From: Tyto alba
Lineage: Eukaryota; Chordata; Aves; Strigiformes; Tytonidae
DNA length: 64,000 nt
Direction: 5' to 3'
NCBI RefSeq assembly: GCF_018691265.1
Contig: NW_024881277.1
Location: 9,303,307-9,367,306 of the forward strand
Positions 53,346 through 64,000 of the stretch are shown here, piece by piece. Below the pieces are notes generated by a model. It searched no databases. It was given only the letters and a program-made list of their open reading frames with translations, and had not been told where the DNA came from. Position 1 is the stretch's first letter. Each line of letters begins with the position of its first letter. A program made the position numbers and the translations under genes.

Positions 53346-54588
53346 ATACACCTACACACAGGGCTGTTCAGAGACACGAGTCCTTCCCTTGCACACGCAG
53401 AGGCAGTGCACTGCAGGAGCCATAGTGTCTCTCTGAACTCCTGCTGCCACCCCCAGAGGCTGGGAGGCACCTCAGCCCTGCGGTGCTTGCCCTGCTCTGC
53501 ACCCGTGGGAGATGCCCCGAGGCACGAGGAATGGACACAGGGACCGTGGTTCAGGGAAGCACAACCCAGTCCTGCATTCAGGGGGTTCCCCAGGGGATGT
53601 GACTCTCTACATGAAGTGACTTCAATTTACAGTCAGTGTCACAGGCCTTCATGGCACCCCCAGGAATAGCTGATGGATTTTGTGCTCACTCAGATTTATT
53701 TCACCACACACACATGATGTGCAGGTTTATGGTTTGTAAAATGCAAAGTTGAACTTCTGACATAATCATTTGGTGTCACTCTGTGGAAGGATAAACAACC
53801 TCTCTGTTCTGCAGTGAGAGACCTGTGCTGTAAATGGTGGTTGTTATTGTATGATCTGTGACAATTGTCCTGGGGCAACTTCCCCAGGGTGCCCAGCGCA
53901 CATGGGCACAGGTTAGTCCCCACTTTGCTGTTCCTTCAGGTCTCTCACAGGAGCCTGGCTGTACAAGAACACTGCTGTGTGCCCCTACCCTGCACACACA
54001 GACACACGCTTCCACTCCTCACTGGTGATTTCTCTCCTGGGTTATTTCCTGGGCATGGTCTTGAAAGCAACTCTGGAAGAAGACCTAAGCCTTCATGCAC
54101 TGCCCAGAGAAGATCCCCTTGTCTGATGGAAATGCTGTCATGAAGGCCAGCTCTGTCACAGAAGTGCCCACTGCCTGTCCCTACCTGCAGTTAAAGGACT
54201 TCCACACCGTGGGACGCTGACCACAGCACAAAACCACTCACATCTTAGACCAATACAAGGGCTGACCTGGCAGGTCCAGAGAACGACTTGGAGGAAGGAT
54301 CTCAAAGCATGTCTCTACAGTGTCCTTTATTTTGTTTAACCACAATGAGAGCATGGATCCTCATTTACACAGACTCTGGTTCACACAAAAGATTGATAGA
54401 TACTTAATGAGAACAGGAAAAAATAATGACACACTTTTTAGCAGAGAACATAATGTGAAGTAAAACAAAGAAAACAAAAAAAATCAATCCCAAAAGACCC
54501 AACTAGAAACTACAGACTGAGATCCTGTATGTAATCAGTTACATTTAGAGTTATCTACAGAAGACACATATTTTATTGTTTCTGAAAT
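53346..54588. other. Non-coding sequence, 3' of the minus-strand OR gene
   Basis: No further gene recognised. Short frames lack motifs. The end nearest the OR gene (54300-54588) is AT-rich and would hold its 3' UTR; on the minus strand AATAAA occurs in CAGAAACAATAAAATATG (about 54570-54590), overlapping the OR 3' end. Confidence 0.4.
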
Positions 54589-55551
54589 TCATCCTGTTAC
54601 CAGTTTCCTCAGGGCATCCTTGATTTCCTGGTTCCTCATGCTGTAGATGAGGGGATTCATTGCTGGAGACACCACCGAGTACAGAAACGACACCACCAGG
54701 TCCAGGGATGGGGAAGAGATGGAGAGGGGCTTCAGGTAGGCAAAAAATGAAGTGCTGATAAAGAGGGAGACCACGGCCAGGTGAGGGAGGCACGTGGAAA
54801 AGGCTTTGTGCCGTCCCTGCTCAGAGGGGATCCTCAGCACGGCCCTGAAGATCTGCACATAGGAGAAAAGAATGAAAACAAAACACCCAAAAGCTAAACA
54901 GACACTAAGCACAATAATCACAACTTCCCTGAGGTGGGATCCTGAGCAGGAGAGCTTGAGGATATGGGGGATTTCACAGAAGAACTGGTCCACAGCATTG
55001 CCTCCGCAGAGGGGTAGGGAAAATGTGTTGGCAGTGTGTAGGAGAGAATAAAGCAATGCAGTCCCCCAGGCAGCTGCTGCCATGTGGACACAAGCTCTGC
55101 TGCCCAGGAGGGTCCCGTAGTGCAGGGGTTGGCAGATGGCAACATAGCGGTCATAGGCCATGATAGTGAGAAGAGAAAACTCTACTGTTATCAAGAAGAC
55201 AAAGAAAAAGAGCTGTGCAGCACATCCCAAGTAAGAGATGTCCCTGGTGTCCCAGAGGGAATTTACCATGGCTTTGGGGAGAGTGGTGGAGATGGATCCC
55301 AGGTCGAGGAGGGAGAGGTTGAGGAGGAAGAAGTACATGGGGGTGTGGAGGTGGTGGTCGCAGGCGATGGCGGTGATGATGAGGCCGTTTCCCAGGAGGG
55401 CAGCCAGGTAGATGCCCAGGAAGAGCCAGAAGTGCAGGAGCTGCAGCTCCCGTCTGTCTGCAAATGCCAGGAGGAGGAACTGGGTGATGGAGCTACTGTT
55501 GAAAAATTGCTTCCACTGGTCATTGGGCACTGTCCATGGAGGAAAAGACAT
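54589..55551 (-). CDS. Olfactory receptor, OR14-like, intact
   Basis: 320-residue seven-helix odorant receptor in one exon, minus strand. The N-terminus MSFPPWTVPNDQWKQFFNSS is about 15 residues longer than in the gene at 44648; there is no later Met before helix 1, and an acceptor (TTTTATCTCAG) ends 23 bases upstream of the ATG, so this start is preferred. Class II hallmarks: NSS glycosylation site (18-20), GN (54-55), MAYDRYVAICQPLHY (131-145), KAFSTCLPHL and PLIYSMRNQE. Near-identical loops and helices 1-3 to the plus-strand gene show a recent duplicate; helices 4-5 differ more. Expected in olfactory cilia membranes, signalling by the olfactory G protein. Confidence 0.92.
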   Translation of the reverse strand: MSFPPWTVPNDQWKQFFNSSSITQFLLLAFADRRELQLLHFWLFLGIYLAALLGNGLIITAIACDHHLHTPMYFFLLNLSLLDLGSISTTLPKAMVNSLWDTRDISYLGCAAQLFFFVFLITVEFSLLTIMAYDRYVAICQPLHYGTLLGSRACVHMAAAAWGTALLYSLLHTANTFSLPLCGGNAVDQFFCEIPHILKLSCSGSHLREVVIIVLSVCLAFGCFVFILFSYVQIFRAVLRIPSEQGRHKAFSTCLPHLAVVSLFISTSFFAYLKPLSISSPSLDLVVSFLYSVVSPAMNPLIYSMRNQEIKDALRKLVTG

Positions 55552-55573
55552 TGAAATGTTAGTGTAGACTTAT

Positions 55574-57557
55574 CTGAGATAAAACCTACTTCATATCTCT
55601 CAGTGACTGACTCTCCCTTTTAACCAAGTCCTCCAGTTCTGCTGTGAGCTCTGGACGAGTCAGTCCTGCCAGACAGCCATAGATAAATCGGAACATGTGT
55701 GATCACAGATTAAATCCACTCATGTTCAACATTCTGCTCCCAATTCACCTTACTGCAAGGCATAGCTGTGGGGATATTGGGTTTTTTAAACTGTTTTTGT
55801 TGCACCACTATACATGAGGAGTGGTTTTAAGGCAGAAATTTATGGTATTTCTGCTGAACTCCTACTGAAACATTGTGTTTCTTGAGAGACCAAGGGGCTG
55901 TCCTAAAATTCAGAGTGAGGAGAGTTGCTCTATCCATCAGCCCTGGTCTCATCTGACCTGTGCTGGCACCGCTTTGAGCTGGATGATGGAAACAGGGCAC
56001 TGCTGGGACTAGAGGAATCCAGTCTCCAAGCCCAGCTCTCCAAAGCCCTCAGCCCCTCTCATCGCACCTGAGGAGGATCTCTGCTCTCCCCTCCCAGCCA
56101 GGGACACTGAGGGCTCATTGCAGCTGCCTGTGTGCAGACGCCCAGCAGCATTTCCATGGCCTTAGCACTGAGGTGTTTCCTCCCTGGGGCTGCTGGATAA
56201 CACAGAGATGCCCCAGGAAAGCTGTGCCCACCTGGAGAGAAACTTGCAGCCCAGCACGAGCCCATCACAGGAAGAGTTGAGTGTCCTAAAATGGAGGTGT
56301 CCTGAAGAGAGAATTGGGTCCTTTGTTTTGCCCTGAGCACACAGATTGTGAGGAAACTTTACTCCCATGGACACATCTGCACGGCAGGACCCACAGGGTT
56401 GGGCTCAAAACTGTAGCTTAACCCCACCACCCCCCATCCCAGCAAGTCCAGGGATGACAGTAAGGGGAGCAGATACAGGAGGGGGAAAATGGAGAAATAC
56501 CACACTGCTTGTGTTCTTGGAGGCAGAAAGGGACAGGCATTTGGTATTGGGTAGTTTCCTCCTCTTCAAGGGTGAGGCCGCTGGGAAGGTGCCCCATGAC
56601 CTTGAGGGCAGAGGCTGTGTTGGACAGGGGGGAGATCAGGGGGTTGTTCCATGGAAGGCATCTGCACTTGAATGGCAGGGAGGTGTCAGAATCCCCCCTC
56701 CCACAGCGTTCCTGGCAGCAACTCCCTCTCCCTTCATGCCCATATCTCTGGTACCTGGAGCTGTCCCTGCCTGGAGCCGCTTCTCTGTCCCTTATCTCCT
56801 GTCTGTCAGTACTGCCAGCCCCCATCCCACCCACCCTGTGCTCAGCTCTGCCCTGCGGACCCCTCCTGGCAGCAGGACACTGCCCAGGGACATCTCTCTA
56901 GGTGAAGGGGTTCAGGAGCGACTGAGAATGCTAAAGACAACTGATATCTGAGTTATTCCACTAAAGTGGAGAAAAAAATCTAGCAATGCCCACCTGGCCA
57001 ACCAAGAAAATAAATCTCAAAGAAAGGTTCCTTCCATTTCAAGTAAAAGCAGCCTTGATATCCTTCTTCAGAAGGAACCTCTGCAAAAGTCCTCAGAGTG
57101 ATCTGCAGCTGTGAGCATCCCTGATCCGTGCAGCAGCAGCCTCTGGAGAGCAGAAGGAGCCTGCCCTGGCGGGGGTCTCTCCTTCCCCCCACAGCTTCTC
57201 CCCACAGCGCCGTGGGGAGCTCCCCAGGCAGGCTGAGTGCTGACCCTGGCAGGCAGCAGAGTCCCTGCCCCAGCACACAGCCCCCTGGGGTGCAGGGACC
57301 CTGCTGGGAAGGACAGCCCTGGGCACCCCTGCCTGCACACCCGGCTGCACACCCCTGCAGCCGGCCCCGCCAGAAGGCAGCCCTCATGCCCTGGCCCTCA
57401 CAGGGGGCACCAGGGAAGCCCTGCTCGGGAGCAGATCCTCCTCCTCCTCCTCCTCCTCCTCCTCCTCTAGGCAGGAGGCAGATTCCTGGCCGCTCTGCCG
57501 CCTTCCCCAGATCCTTCCCCAAGCTGCAGCTGCATTGCCCTGCACCCCCAGACTTAC
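55574..57557 (-). other. Proposed 5' UTR intron of the minus-strand OR gene
   Basis: From the donor (complement of 57557-57556, GTAAGTC) to the acceptor CTCAG at 55578-55574. No coding sequence is recognised. Length about 2.0 kb, the same as proposed for the plus-strand gene. Confidence 0.4.
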
Positions 57558-58210
57558 TGTGGCCAGGGCCCTGATGCTTTCTCCTCCTCGGAGCTCTCAG
57601 CAGCCTCCCAGCCCAGGCTGCCTTGAAGCTGTGTGTGCCTCGCTGCTCTACCCTGGGTGCCTGCAGGCAGTGCCCCCAGCCCTGCTGCGCTTTGCAGAGG
57701 AGCTGCTCCTGGGCAGAGCTGTCTCTCTGCAGCGCTGCCCACTTGCCAGGAGCTCCCTCTGGCCCAGGAGCCCGGCCCAGCTCAGCACCACAGCAACAGC
57801 CCAAGGCAGCTTAATGACCCCTCACGAGGGTTTGGTGCCAACTCCATGGAAAACAGGAACAGAGAAGCTGAAGAAACCTTTGAAGAATTCAAAGTTTTAT
57901 TCAAACTCCAAAGTTTCCTGCACTGTTAATGGCTCCCACTGAGGACACCATTGACAAAAGCTCCCCAGGGGCTGGTTAGAGCAGAAAACTAGAGAAAATC
58001 ATGACCGGTAGACAAATGCCATTGTACAGAAGAGATTCTGTGTCAACATGGATGTGTTATGTTAAGAGAAAGGGCAAATTGCTGACCTCCAGCCCCTGGG
58101 ATGGGAGATCCTGTCCCTCACACATTGCTCAGGACTCTTCCTGGGGTAGTATTCTATGGGGATGAGCAATGCCAAGAGCATGACTACTGTACAATACCTC
58201 CCAAGCTCCC
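57105..58210 (-). repeat. Inverted duplication, minus-strand arm (OR upstream region)
   Basis: Complement of 41940-43040. It holds a (TCC)n run at about 57438-57467, shorter than the (GGA)n of the other arm. Both arms lie at the same distance upstream of their OR gene, so the whole OR unit with its regulatory DNA was copied in inverted form. Confidence 0.8.
57558..57810 (-). other. Proposed non-coding 5' exon of the minus-strand OR gene
   Basis: Counterpart of 42330-42577, ending in CCACA followed by GTAAGTCTGG on the minus strand. The donor is unchanged between the arms, although nearby positions differ. Confidence 0.45.
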
Positions 58211-58426
58211 AGGGTGGGAAGGGCTGGCAATGATACTCGACTGCTGTACGGATCAGGTGGGATGTCAGCAGAGAGGAGGTGTCTGAAGAAGGCCCCATCT
58301 ACTTCCTCTTCCTGATCAGGAGATCTGTAGCAGTTATCCACCCACCGCAGTGGTGTCCATGATGTTCTCCCCTCTCATATTGACCCCTCAGCTCCCAGAT
58401 GACTCATTGTCCATCCCCAGGCAGAG

Positions 58427-58735
58427 CTAAATGCGTTCCTGCAGCTCCCTCCCAAAGGGCTGCTTCCCCTCTGGGTCCAGACCTACGGCTTTATCAGTAC
58501 CAGACCCCCAAGAAACCACAGTTCCTCCAGGAGGGGTATTGGCAGTGCCCTGCAACTCCTCGTACTGTTCTCTTGTGAGAGACGCCCCAGTCAAGATGAA
58601 CCAGCTGCATGCAAGCATTAAAAGCAATATAGTGAGGTGCAAGCCATGCAGGCGGGTTTTGGAGCGCATTGGGAACATCTGCCTGATAAGGGTGACTGAG
58701 AAACCCGTGAGGTGAAGTGCCCTGTGGGACTTCAT
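58427..58735 (-). CDS. Small open frame with a hydrophobic segment, unrecognised
   Basis: 102 codons from ATG 58735. A basic N-terminus is followed by a hydrophobic stretch (LTILLLMLACSWFILTGA, about residues 34-51), which could act as a signal peptide or anchor, and then a polar Gly/Thr-rich part. No family is recognised. It might be the start of a decayed retroviral envelope, where such leaders are common, but no other retroviral feature was found next to it. It may also be a chance frame. Confidence 0.2.
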   Translation of the reverse strand: MKSHRALHLTGFSVTLIRQMFPMRSKTRLHGLHLTILLLMLACSWFILTGASLTREQYEELQGTANTPPGGTVVSWGSGTDKAVGLDPEGKQPFGRELQERI

Positions 58736-58739
58736 CTTT

Positions 58740-60189
58740 ACAAAGAAGAGCTGGCCAGGGATGTAACAGTCAGGGATGAGAAGGTAAAGTTGAGGCTCCT
58801 GAAAAAAGGGAACCCTTAGATTTTTCCTCTTGTTTCCTCTCCTGTTTTGCTTTTTAATTCTTATTTTTCCCTCTGACAGCGAGAATGTTTTATCAAACTG
58901 GTTTTAGCAACGAAGTTGTCACTGACTGAGGAGGAATCTGTTTATAATTTTTCTGTTCTACCTGGCAAAGGTCAACCGTGGATGGAAAGACAGTCTTAAA
59001 AACAGAACAATTTTGAACACAGCATGTTTTTCTTTTCTCTGTTGGGCTTTGGTTTTCCTTGAAAACCAAACCCTTTCCAGGGAATAAAACTTCCCTCTTC
59101 TCTAACTCTCCTGCTTGCCTTTACTTCCCACACACCTCTGCGTTTGTCACCATCTTCATGCCGCCTTCTCCCTGTTTCTGACCTAATCAAAAGGCTAAAG
59201 CCACTTCACTGACGTGTTTTCCCTTTCACTACAATACATTTTTGATCAGCCTAAAATACATGTTTAAATAAACTACAGTAAAAACAAGTGAGAAATCCCT
59301 ATTTTTTCTCCATTGACTGTGAAGTGACTCTTGGAGAAAGAGCTCAAATACAAGATCTTACATACAGTTTACAGTGGATTCCTACTCTAACCCCCATACT
59401 AAGTTTGCTCTTAGTGCATAAAATGATGCCTTCTTGTGCAAGTCTAAACAAAATGCACGGGAGATATCTGATAGATTGACGTGCCTCACTCAGGTCTGTC
59501 CGGATCTGGCCAGGATCCGGGCATGTCTTAGGAGTTTCAGTTTTATTTTACATTTGGGATTTATAGTTACTTCTTGTTTACTTATAGTTTTCAGGGATTG
59601 TTCCCAGGGTTGCATTTCATGCTGATAAGATGCTGTTTGCTTCATGATACTGATAAGATGCTGGTTGCTGGTCGGGGAATTCACTCAGAAGTCAACTTTG
59701 GTTTGAGGCCTATTGTTTGGGCCTTTTTTTGTTTCATAAGTGAACAAAGAACTATGGTGATCCACTCCAAACCAAGTCTTATGTTGTGTATCCAGGAGGC
59801 TGGTACAAGTTCTGTGGGCTGCCAGGGAACTGAAAACAAAACCAGTTTCAGTCAGCTCAAAGAAATTCTACATTGAAAGTATCTCCTGCTTTTGATTCAG
59901 GAGACTGACTCACTGCAAATGGCTTCTGTGGAGACATTTACAACTACCTGAGATGAACTTTTGACCCCCTGAGTTACCAGTGTCACTTTGGTCTGAAGGC
60001 CTGGAGAAAGAGTATCTCTGACCCTTCCAGTCCTCAGAAATCCTTGTATCCAACGTAGGCATTTATGGTCTGGATGGTGTACAAGACGGGATGAAAAACT
60101 GTCTGGATTAGTGGTCCCAAAGGGTACTGGGGAATGGTCCATACTCTGCCCAAAGTCCAGCTAAACCCAGAACTCTTTGGAAGTCTGCT
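58740..60189. other. Unassigned sequence
   Basis: AT-rich to about 59700. Frames are short and without motifs. No LTR ends or CR1 tail recognised. Confidence 0.4.
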
Positions 60190-61080
60190 CTGAGACCTCT
60201 CCTCCCCAGTAGCTTTACCAATGACCTGAGAAGTACACAGGATGGACCTCAACAAGTTTCTGGATGACCCAAAACTGGAGGGATGAAGTCAATTTGTTCA
60301 AGGGACAGACTGCCATTTCAAGGGAGCTAGACAGCAATGCTCTGGTGTTGGAGGAGTAGGCCAGAAAGAAATGACCTGATCTGTCCTGACAGAAGGAAAC
60401 ATGGGACACACTAACCCTCTACACTGGTGACAGACAGAGGACACTGACTGACTGGGTAGCAACTCTGCTGAAGAGGATCTGCAGACCATGGTGAGCAGTA
60501 GGTCCGACTTGATTCAGCAGTGAGTCCTGACGGCACGGACAGCTAACAGCACTTGGGGTTGTACCAACAGGACAGCAGGGCAATAGGCAGACTCATTAGA
60601 GCCGCACTCATTAGATCGCATCCAGAATAGTGCATCTGGCACCCCAGCACTCCTGCACAAGAAAGATACTTGGAAACTGTCATGAACTCAGCAGAGACAC
60701 TAAGATGGTCAGGGGGATAGATCACATGAGCCGTGAGGAGAAGCTGAGGAAAGGGGCTCTTGTTTAGCCTGGTGAAGAGACAGCTTAAAAAGAATGTACC
60801 AGCGGCCTTCCAGAACCTAAGAGGAGCTTCCTGAAAAGACAGAGCTGGGCTGTTTACAGAGGTGCACGTCACAAAGACAAAAGACATGATCATAACCTGA
60901 AACAGGGAAGATTCTGGTCTGGACCAGGAAGAACACTGACCGTGAGGACAGACAGACATTGGACCAAGTTGCCCAGGCAGTTCATGGAATGTCCATCCTT
61001 GGAGGTTTTCAAGACTCCACTGGACACAGCCCTGACCACCAAGTCTGACTTCACTGGAGACCATGCTCTCTGCAGTTGCT
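60190..61080 (+). mobile_element. Old CR1-like LINE fragment (plus sense)
   Basis: Heavily decayed, but CR1 landmarks occur in order: AATGACCTGAGAAGT (about 60221), GACCTCAACAAGTTTCTGG (about 60245), GCCGTGAGGAGAAGCTGAGG (about 60730), GACCAAGTTGCCCAGGCAG and CATCCTTGGAGGTTTTCAAG (about 60962-61013). No frame is left. Ends are approximate. Confidence 0.6.
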
Positions 61081-62544
61081 TACCCTAAATGACATCCCAG
61101 GGTCTCTTTCTCCCTTCGCTTTCAGTGGAGAGACAGAGGAGTTCACTTGTCATGAGGTGCAAGTCAACAGAGCTGAGAGGTATCACGCCCTCTTGTTCCA
61201 CTTGACCTAAAGCCTGTGACGGATGCACTCGACCCCTTGAGCAGACTAGCAGTAGTTTGGTATGGGTTCCAAAGGAAGTAAAGGCCTAAGCTGTGAGTGG
61301 GCCAAGAACTCCTCTACATTCAGTCTGTGCTCTGAAAACCCCCAAAGGAGCAGAGGGACACAGTGAGCATGGCTGCAGATGAGCTTGGAACACTGATCAC
61401 GTGATTACCACATGAATAGTGAGCGGCTTTTCCAAGACTCATTGATCAGGGAACAACAACACTTTTTGGTAGCAAAAGGCCATGCACACCTTTCCCATTG
61501 CAGGTAATTTGGCTCCAAGCCAACCACTACCCCATAAACATGGCAGCCTAAGTGAGCCTTCTTTGAGCTCTCCCTGCCAGGCAGCCTGGTTCCCCCGGAG
61601 CTGGGACACTTCTCCTTTGACAGTGGTTCTTGAAGCGATCTAAAGCACCCACTGGTGACAAGTTGGAGCAAAGGAGAACCAAGCTCAAAGGAGAACCGAG
61701 CACAGAGAGAGCTAAACCCAGGAGGCACTTCAGAGCTGGTGATGTTCAGGCGCTGCTGAAGACTCCCAGAAGGAGATGCTGAGAGAAGAGCGCAAGGGCC
61801 GAACACTGACTGAGGGATGGGTCAGGGTCTGCAGGCACAACTGGAAAGGGGCTGACGGAGTGGGAAGAGGCAGAGGGTGGCACCCAGGCCTTGCCTTTCA
61901 TTCTCCATTACCCTCAGAGCAAAGGGTGTCCCATCCCGCTGGGGATTACAGGGAGGTGCCAGATCTGCGAGGCAGGTGTGGTTAATGTGCCAGTGGCTCT
62001 CTGCAGAGTGGCCACTAGGAAGTGAGACCATGTGTCTGGGTGCAGCCCTAACCTGCCTGTCTTCTTATTGCAGCTCACTCTTTCCTCTGGATGCCTTCTC
62101 TGCGTCCTTGGCACTGCTGAGCAGAGACAGAGGCAGCGTGACCGTCAGTGCAGAGCCAGAGCTGTGGGGCATCAGCTCATGGGCACCCTCACACCTCAGT
62201 GGGCATGAAGGGCTTTGGGCCGAGCGTACGGGGTCAGTGTGCCAATACACGCCCCTTATTTTCTCAACCCTCTTTGTCTCTTTCTGCATCTCGCTTGTAT
62301 CTTAGGGATCGATCTCCATCGCTCAGCTCTCTCCCAGCTGTCTCTCAGCCATCCACTCGGGATGTGCTTTACAGAGAGCAGTGAATGTGGGGCAGCCTCC
62401 CCCTGGCAGCACCTTCAGGAACAGTGCATCCCAGTGCAGGTGGGCTGAATCACTGGGGAAAAGGGCTCCTCCACCCCGGGAACTCTCTGGGCTCTCTGGG
62501 TTCCTGCCTTGGTGTCCTGGGCTCGCCTAGGCTCAGGTTAATTT
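61081..62544. other. Unassigned sequence
   Basis: No gene recognised. Several pyrimidine-rich stretches followed by AG occur, but no consistent exon set was found. A short frame at 61877-62305 has no known motif. Confidence 0.35.
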
Positions 62545-62920
62545 TCAGCAGGAGCTGAGAGGGGGCACAGCCAGGACAAGTGACCCCAACCAGCCCAGGA
62601 GATATTCGATGCCATGCTGACGTCATGCTCAGTGTATAACTAGAGGAGCTGGCTGGGGGTTGGGGGGTGATCACCACTCGGAGAGGGGCTGAGCGCGGGC
62701 TGCTGGGTGGTGAGCAATTGTGTTGTGCATCACTCATTTCATATATTATTTTTATCATTATTGTTAGCATTGTTTTTTTCCCTTGTGTTTTCTATTAAAC
62801 CATCCTTACCTCCACTCATGGAATTTTACAATTTTTTTCCAATTCTCGTCCCCATCCCACTGCAGGTGAGGGAGCGGCCACGCAATGTTTTGTTGCCAGC
62901 TGGGCCTAAACCAGGACAAC
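62545..62920 (+). mobile_element. Partial ERV LTR (plus sense)
   Basis: It shares CATGCTGACGTCATGCTCAG and GGTGGTGAGCAATTGTGTTG with the LTR type at 5321-5921 (complement) and 24600-25041, and ends GGGCCTAAACCAGGACA. The 5' part is missing. An OR14-like fragment begins about 36 bases downstream. Confidence 0.65.
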
Positions 62921-62956
62921 ATCTTTGTTTTTTCTTTGTTTTTTTTTTGATTAGTT

Positions 62957-63240
62957 ATCGTTCTTTTTACCTACATTCAGATCTTCAGTGCCGTGCTGAT
63001 GATCCCCTCTGAGCAGGGATGGCACAAAGCCTTTTCCGGGTGCTCTCCCTGTTTATCAGCACTGCCATCTTTGCCTACTTGAAGCCCCTCTCCATCTCCT
63101 TCCCATTCCTGGACCTGGTGGTGTCACTTCTGTACTCAGTGGTGCCTCCAGCAGTGAACCCCCTCATCTACAACATGAGGAACCAGGAGATCAAGAGTAC
63201 CCTGAGGAAACTCTTGGAATCTGGGCTACTTCAGATGAAT
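62957..63240 (+). pseudogene. OR14-like olfactory receptor, 3' fragment with deletion
   Basis: Begins in helix 5 ([22 protein letters not shown]). Then a deletion of about 20 bases in the helix 6 start (the TCLPHLAVV part) shifts the frame, which continues as [17 protein letters not shown] and [20 protein letters not shown]. The usual stop is missing and the frame runs on to 63411. Upstream coding sequence is absent; a partial LTR precedes it. Confidence 0.88.
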
Positions 63241-63359
63241 AAGGTGCCCATTAGCCCATTTGGATTCCACTGTACCTCAGGAAAGGCCAGGACTAACCTT
63301 TCTTTATTTGTCTTTTTTACCTTTTGTGGGTTTTTTTTGACATTTCGTTTTTTGTTTGG

Positions 63360-64000
63360 TGATGTCATCAGGGAGACATGTTGGCTGGGGGTGTCCGAGT
63401 CTCAGTTGTGATGTCAGAGGGCACCCAAGTGGAGCGGGGGGTTCTCAGCAGGGCAGGGATGTCATTGGAAAATTTCTAGGGTGGGAGTTCCTGTGGAATC
63501 ATGATGTCATCAGAGGGGACACATGGGCGTCCCACCACTGTTGTGACATCAGGGGGTTTCCACCATGGTGGTGACATCATAGGGAACCCTTGAAGGTAGG
63601 AGTGGTTCCCTGTGGGTTTGTGACATCACTGGAGTGGGAGGGTCCCTTCCTGGGCAGTAACGTCACGGGGAATTCTGTGAGATGGGGGTTCCCTTTGGGG
63701 CTGTGACATCACTGAGGACCACGTGGGGTGTGGGGTGTCCTCACCAGGGTGTTGGCATCACACAACACCCACGTAGGGTGGGGAGTGTCCTACTGGGTTG
63801 TGATGTCGTCAGGGAGCCACGTGGGGTGGGGTTTTCTCTGACGGTTGTGATGTCACAGAAAACTCAGTGGGTTTGCTCACCAGGTGCTGATATCATAGGG
63901 CACCCTTGGGTTTCTCCTCCATGGTAGTGATGTCATAGAGGACCCTGTGGAGTTTCCAGGCACAATTGTGACATCATAACGGATGATTGTTGTTCTGCGT
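63360..64000. repeat. Minisatellite, ~45-base unit with TGATGTCA/TGACATCA octamer
   Basis: At least 15 units. Exact octamers (the two forms are reverse complements) start at 63360, 63409, 63502, 63544, 63572, 63621, 63704, 63848, 63928 and 63969. One-mismatch forms start at 63458, 63658, 63753, 63801 and 63888. Spacing is mostly 37-49 bases. Between octamers G-rich text such as GGGAACCC, CACGTGGGGTG and GGTTTC recurs. The array runs off the window end. Confidence 0.85.

Noticed and set aside
56980..57804. 274-codon minus-strand frame with a poly-Gly run in the inverted OR upstream region
   Set aside because: The poly-Gly comes from a trinucleotide repeat, and the other arm (42332-43230) does not keep one frame across the same DNA. 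The region contains a conserved splice donor, which fits a non-coding exon better.
1..64000. CRISPR arrays, operons or other prokaryotic systems
   Set aside because: Gene structure, splice signals, LINEs, ERVs and odorant receptors are those of a bird nuclear genome; the tandem repeats seen have no CRISPR-like spacer structure.

Overview
The window looks like nuclear DNA from a bird, most likely a songbird or another neoavian; no species can be named from the sequence. The reasons are CR1 LINE fragments with the avian 3' end, two intact olfactory receptors of the OR14-like group that is expanded in birds, bird-type endogenous retroviruses (ERVs), and compact GC-rich genes with small introns. 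Nothing bacterial, no CRISPR array and no rRNA or tRNA gene was seen.

Left part (1-28419). Bases 22-326 hold the last two exons of an unidentified plus-strand gene, with a polyadenylation signal at 504. A 2.84 kb unit (2036-4876) is repeated almost identically at 25042-27872. Each copy carries a CR1 tail, a possible exon, a CpG island with CCAAT and GC boxes, and an ERV LTR. Between the copies lie, in order: a remnant of a gammaretrovirus-like ERV (minus strand); an ERV-L-like provirus (5321-10775, minus) whose two LTRs come from different subfamilies; a second gammaretrovirus-like ERV (10776-13929, plus); a multi-exon gene for a putative type I membrane protein (14568-20596); a ~1.07 kb solo LTR; and a broken USP36/USP42-like deubiquitinase gene (22177-24299).

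Right part (28420-64000). This is an olfactory receptor (OR) neighbourhood built by duplication. Two OR14-like genes are intact (44648-45583 plus, 54589-55551 minus). They lie in opposite orientation and share an inverted-duplicated upstream region that carries a matching splice donor, so both probably have a spliced 5' UTR. Two OR14-like 3' fragments (28420, 62957) and one frameshifted OR6/OR11-like receptor (51986-52923) are dead copies. The 3' flank of the OR14 gene is repeated in direct orientation (28420-32589 and 45395-50955), and a degenerate inverted copy is at 38080-38480. An ERV-L-like remnant (32590-35803) sits in the first direct copy; the second copy preserves the empty site. The window ends in a minisatellite whose ~45 bp unit carries a TGATGTCA/TGACATCA octamer.

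How it fits together: the live content is probably two odorant receptors, one unrecognised membrane protein with a CRE-containing promoter, and the tail of one upstream gene. Much of the rest is retroelement sequence and segmental duplication, and several duplication junctions coincide with LTR ends.
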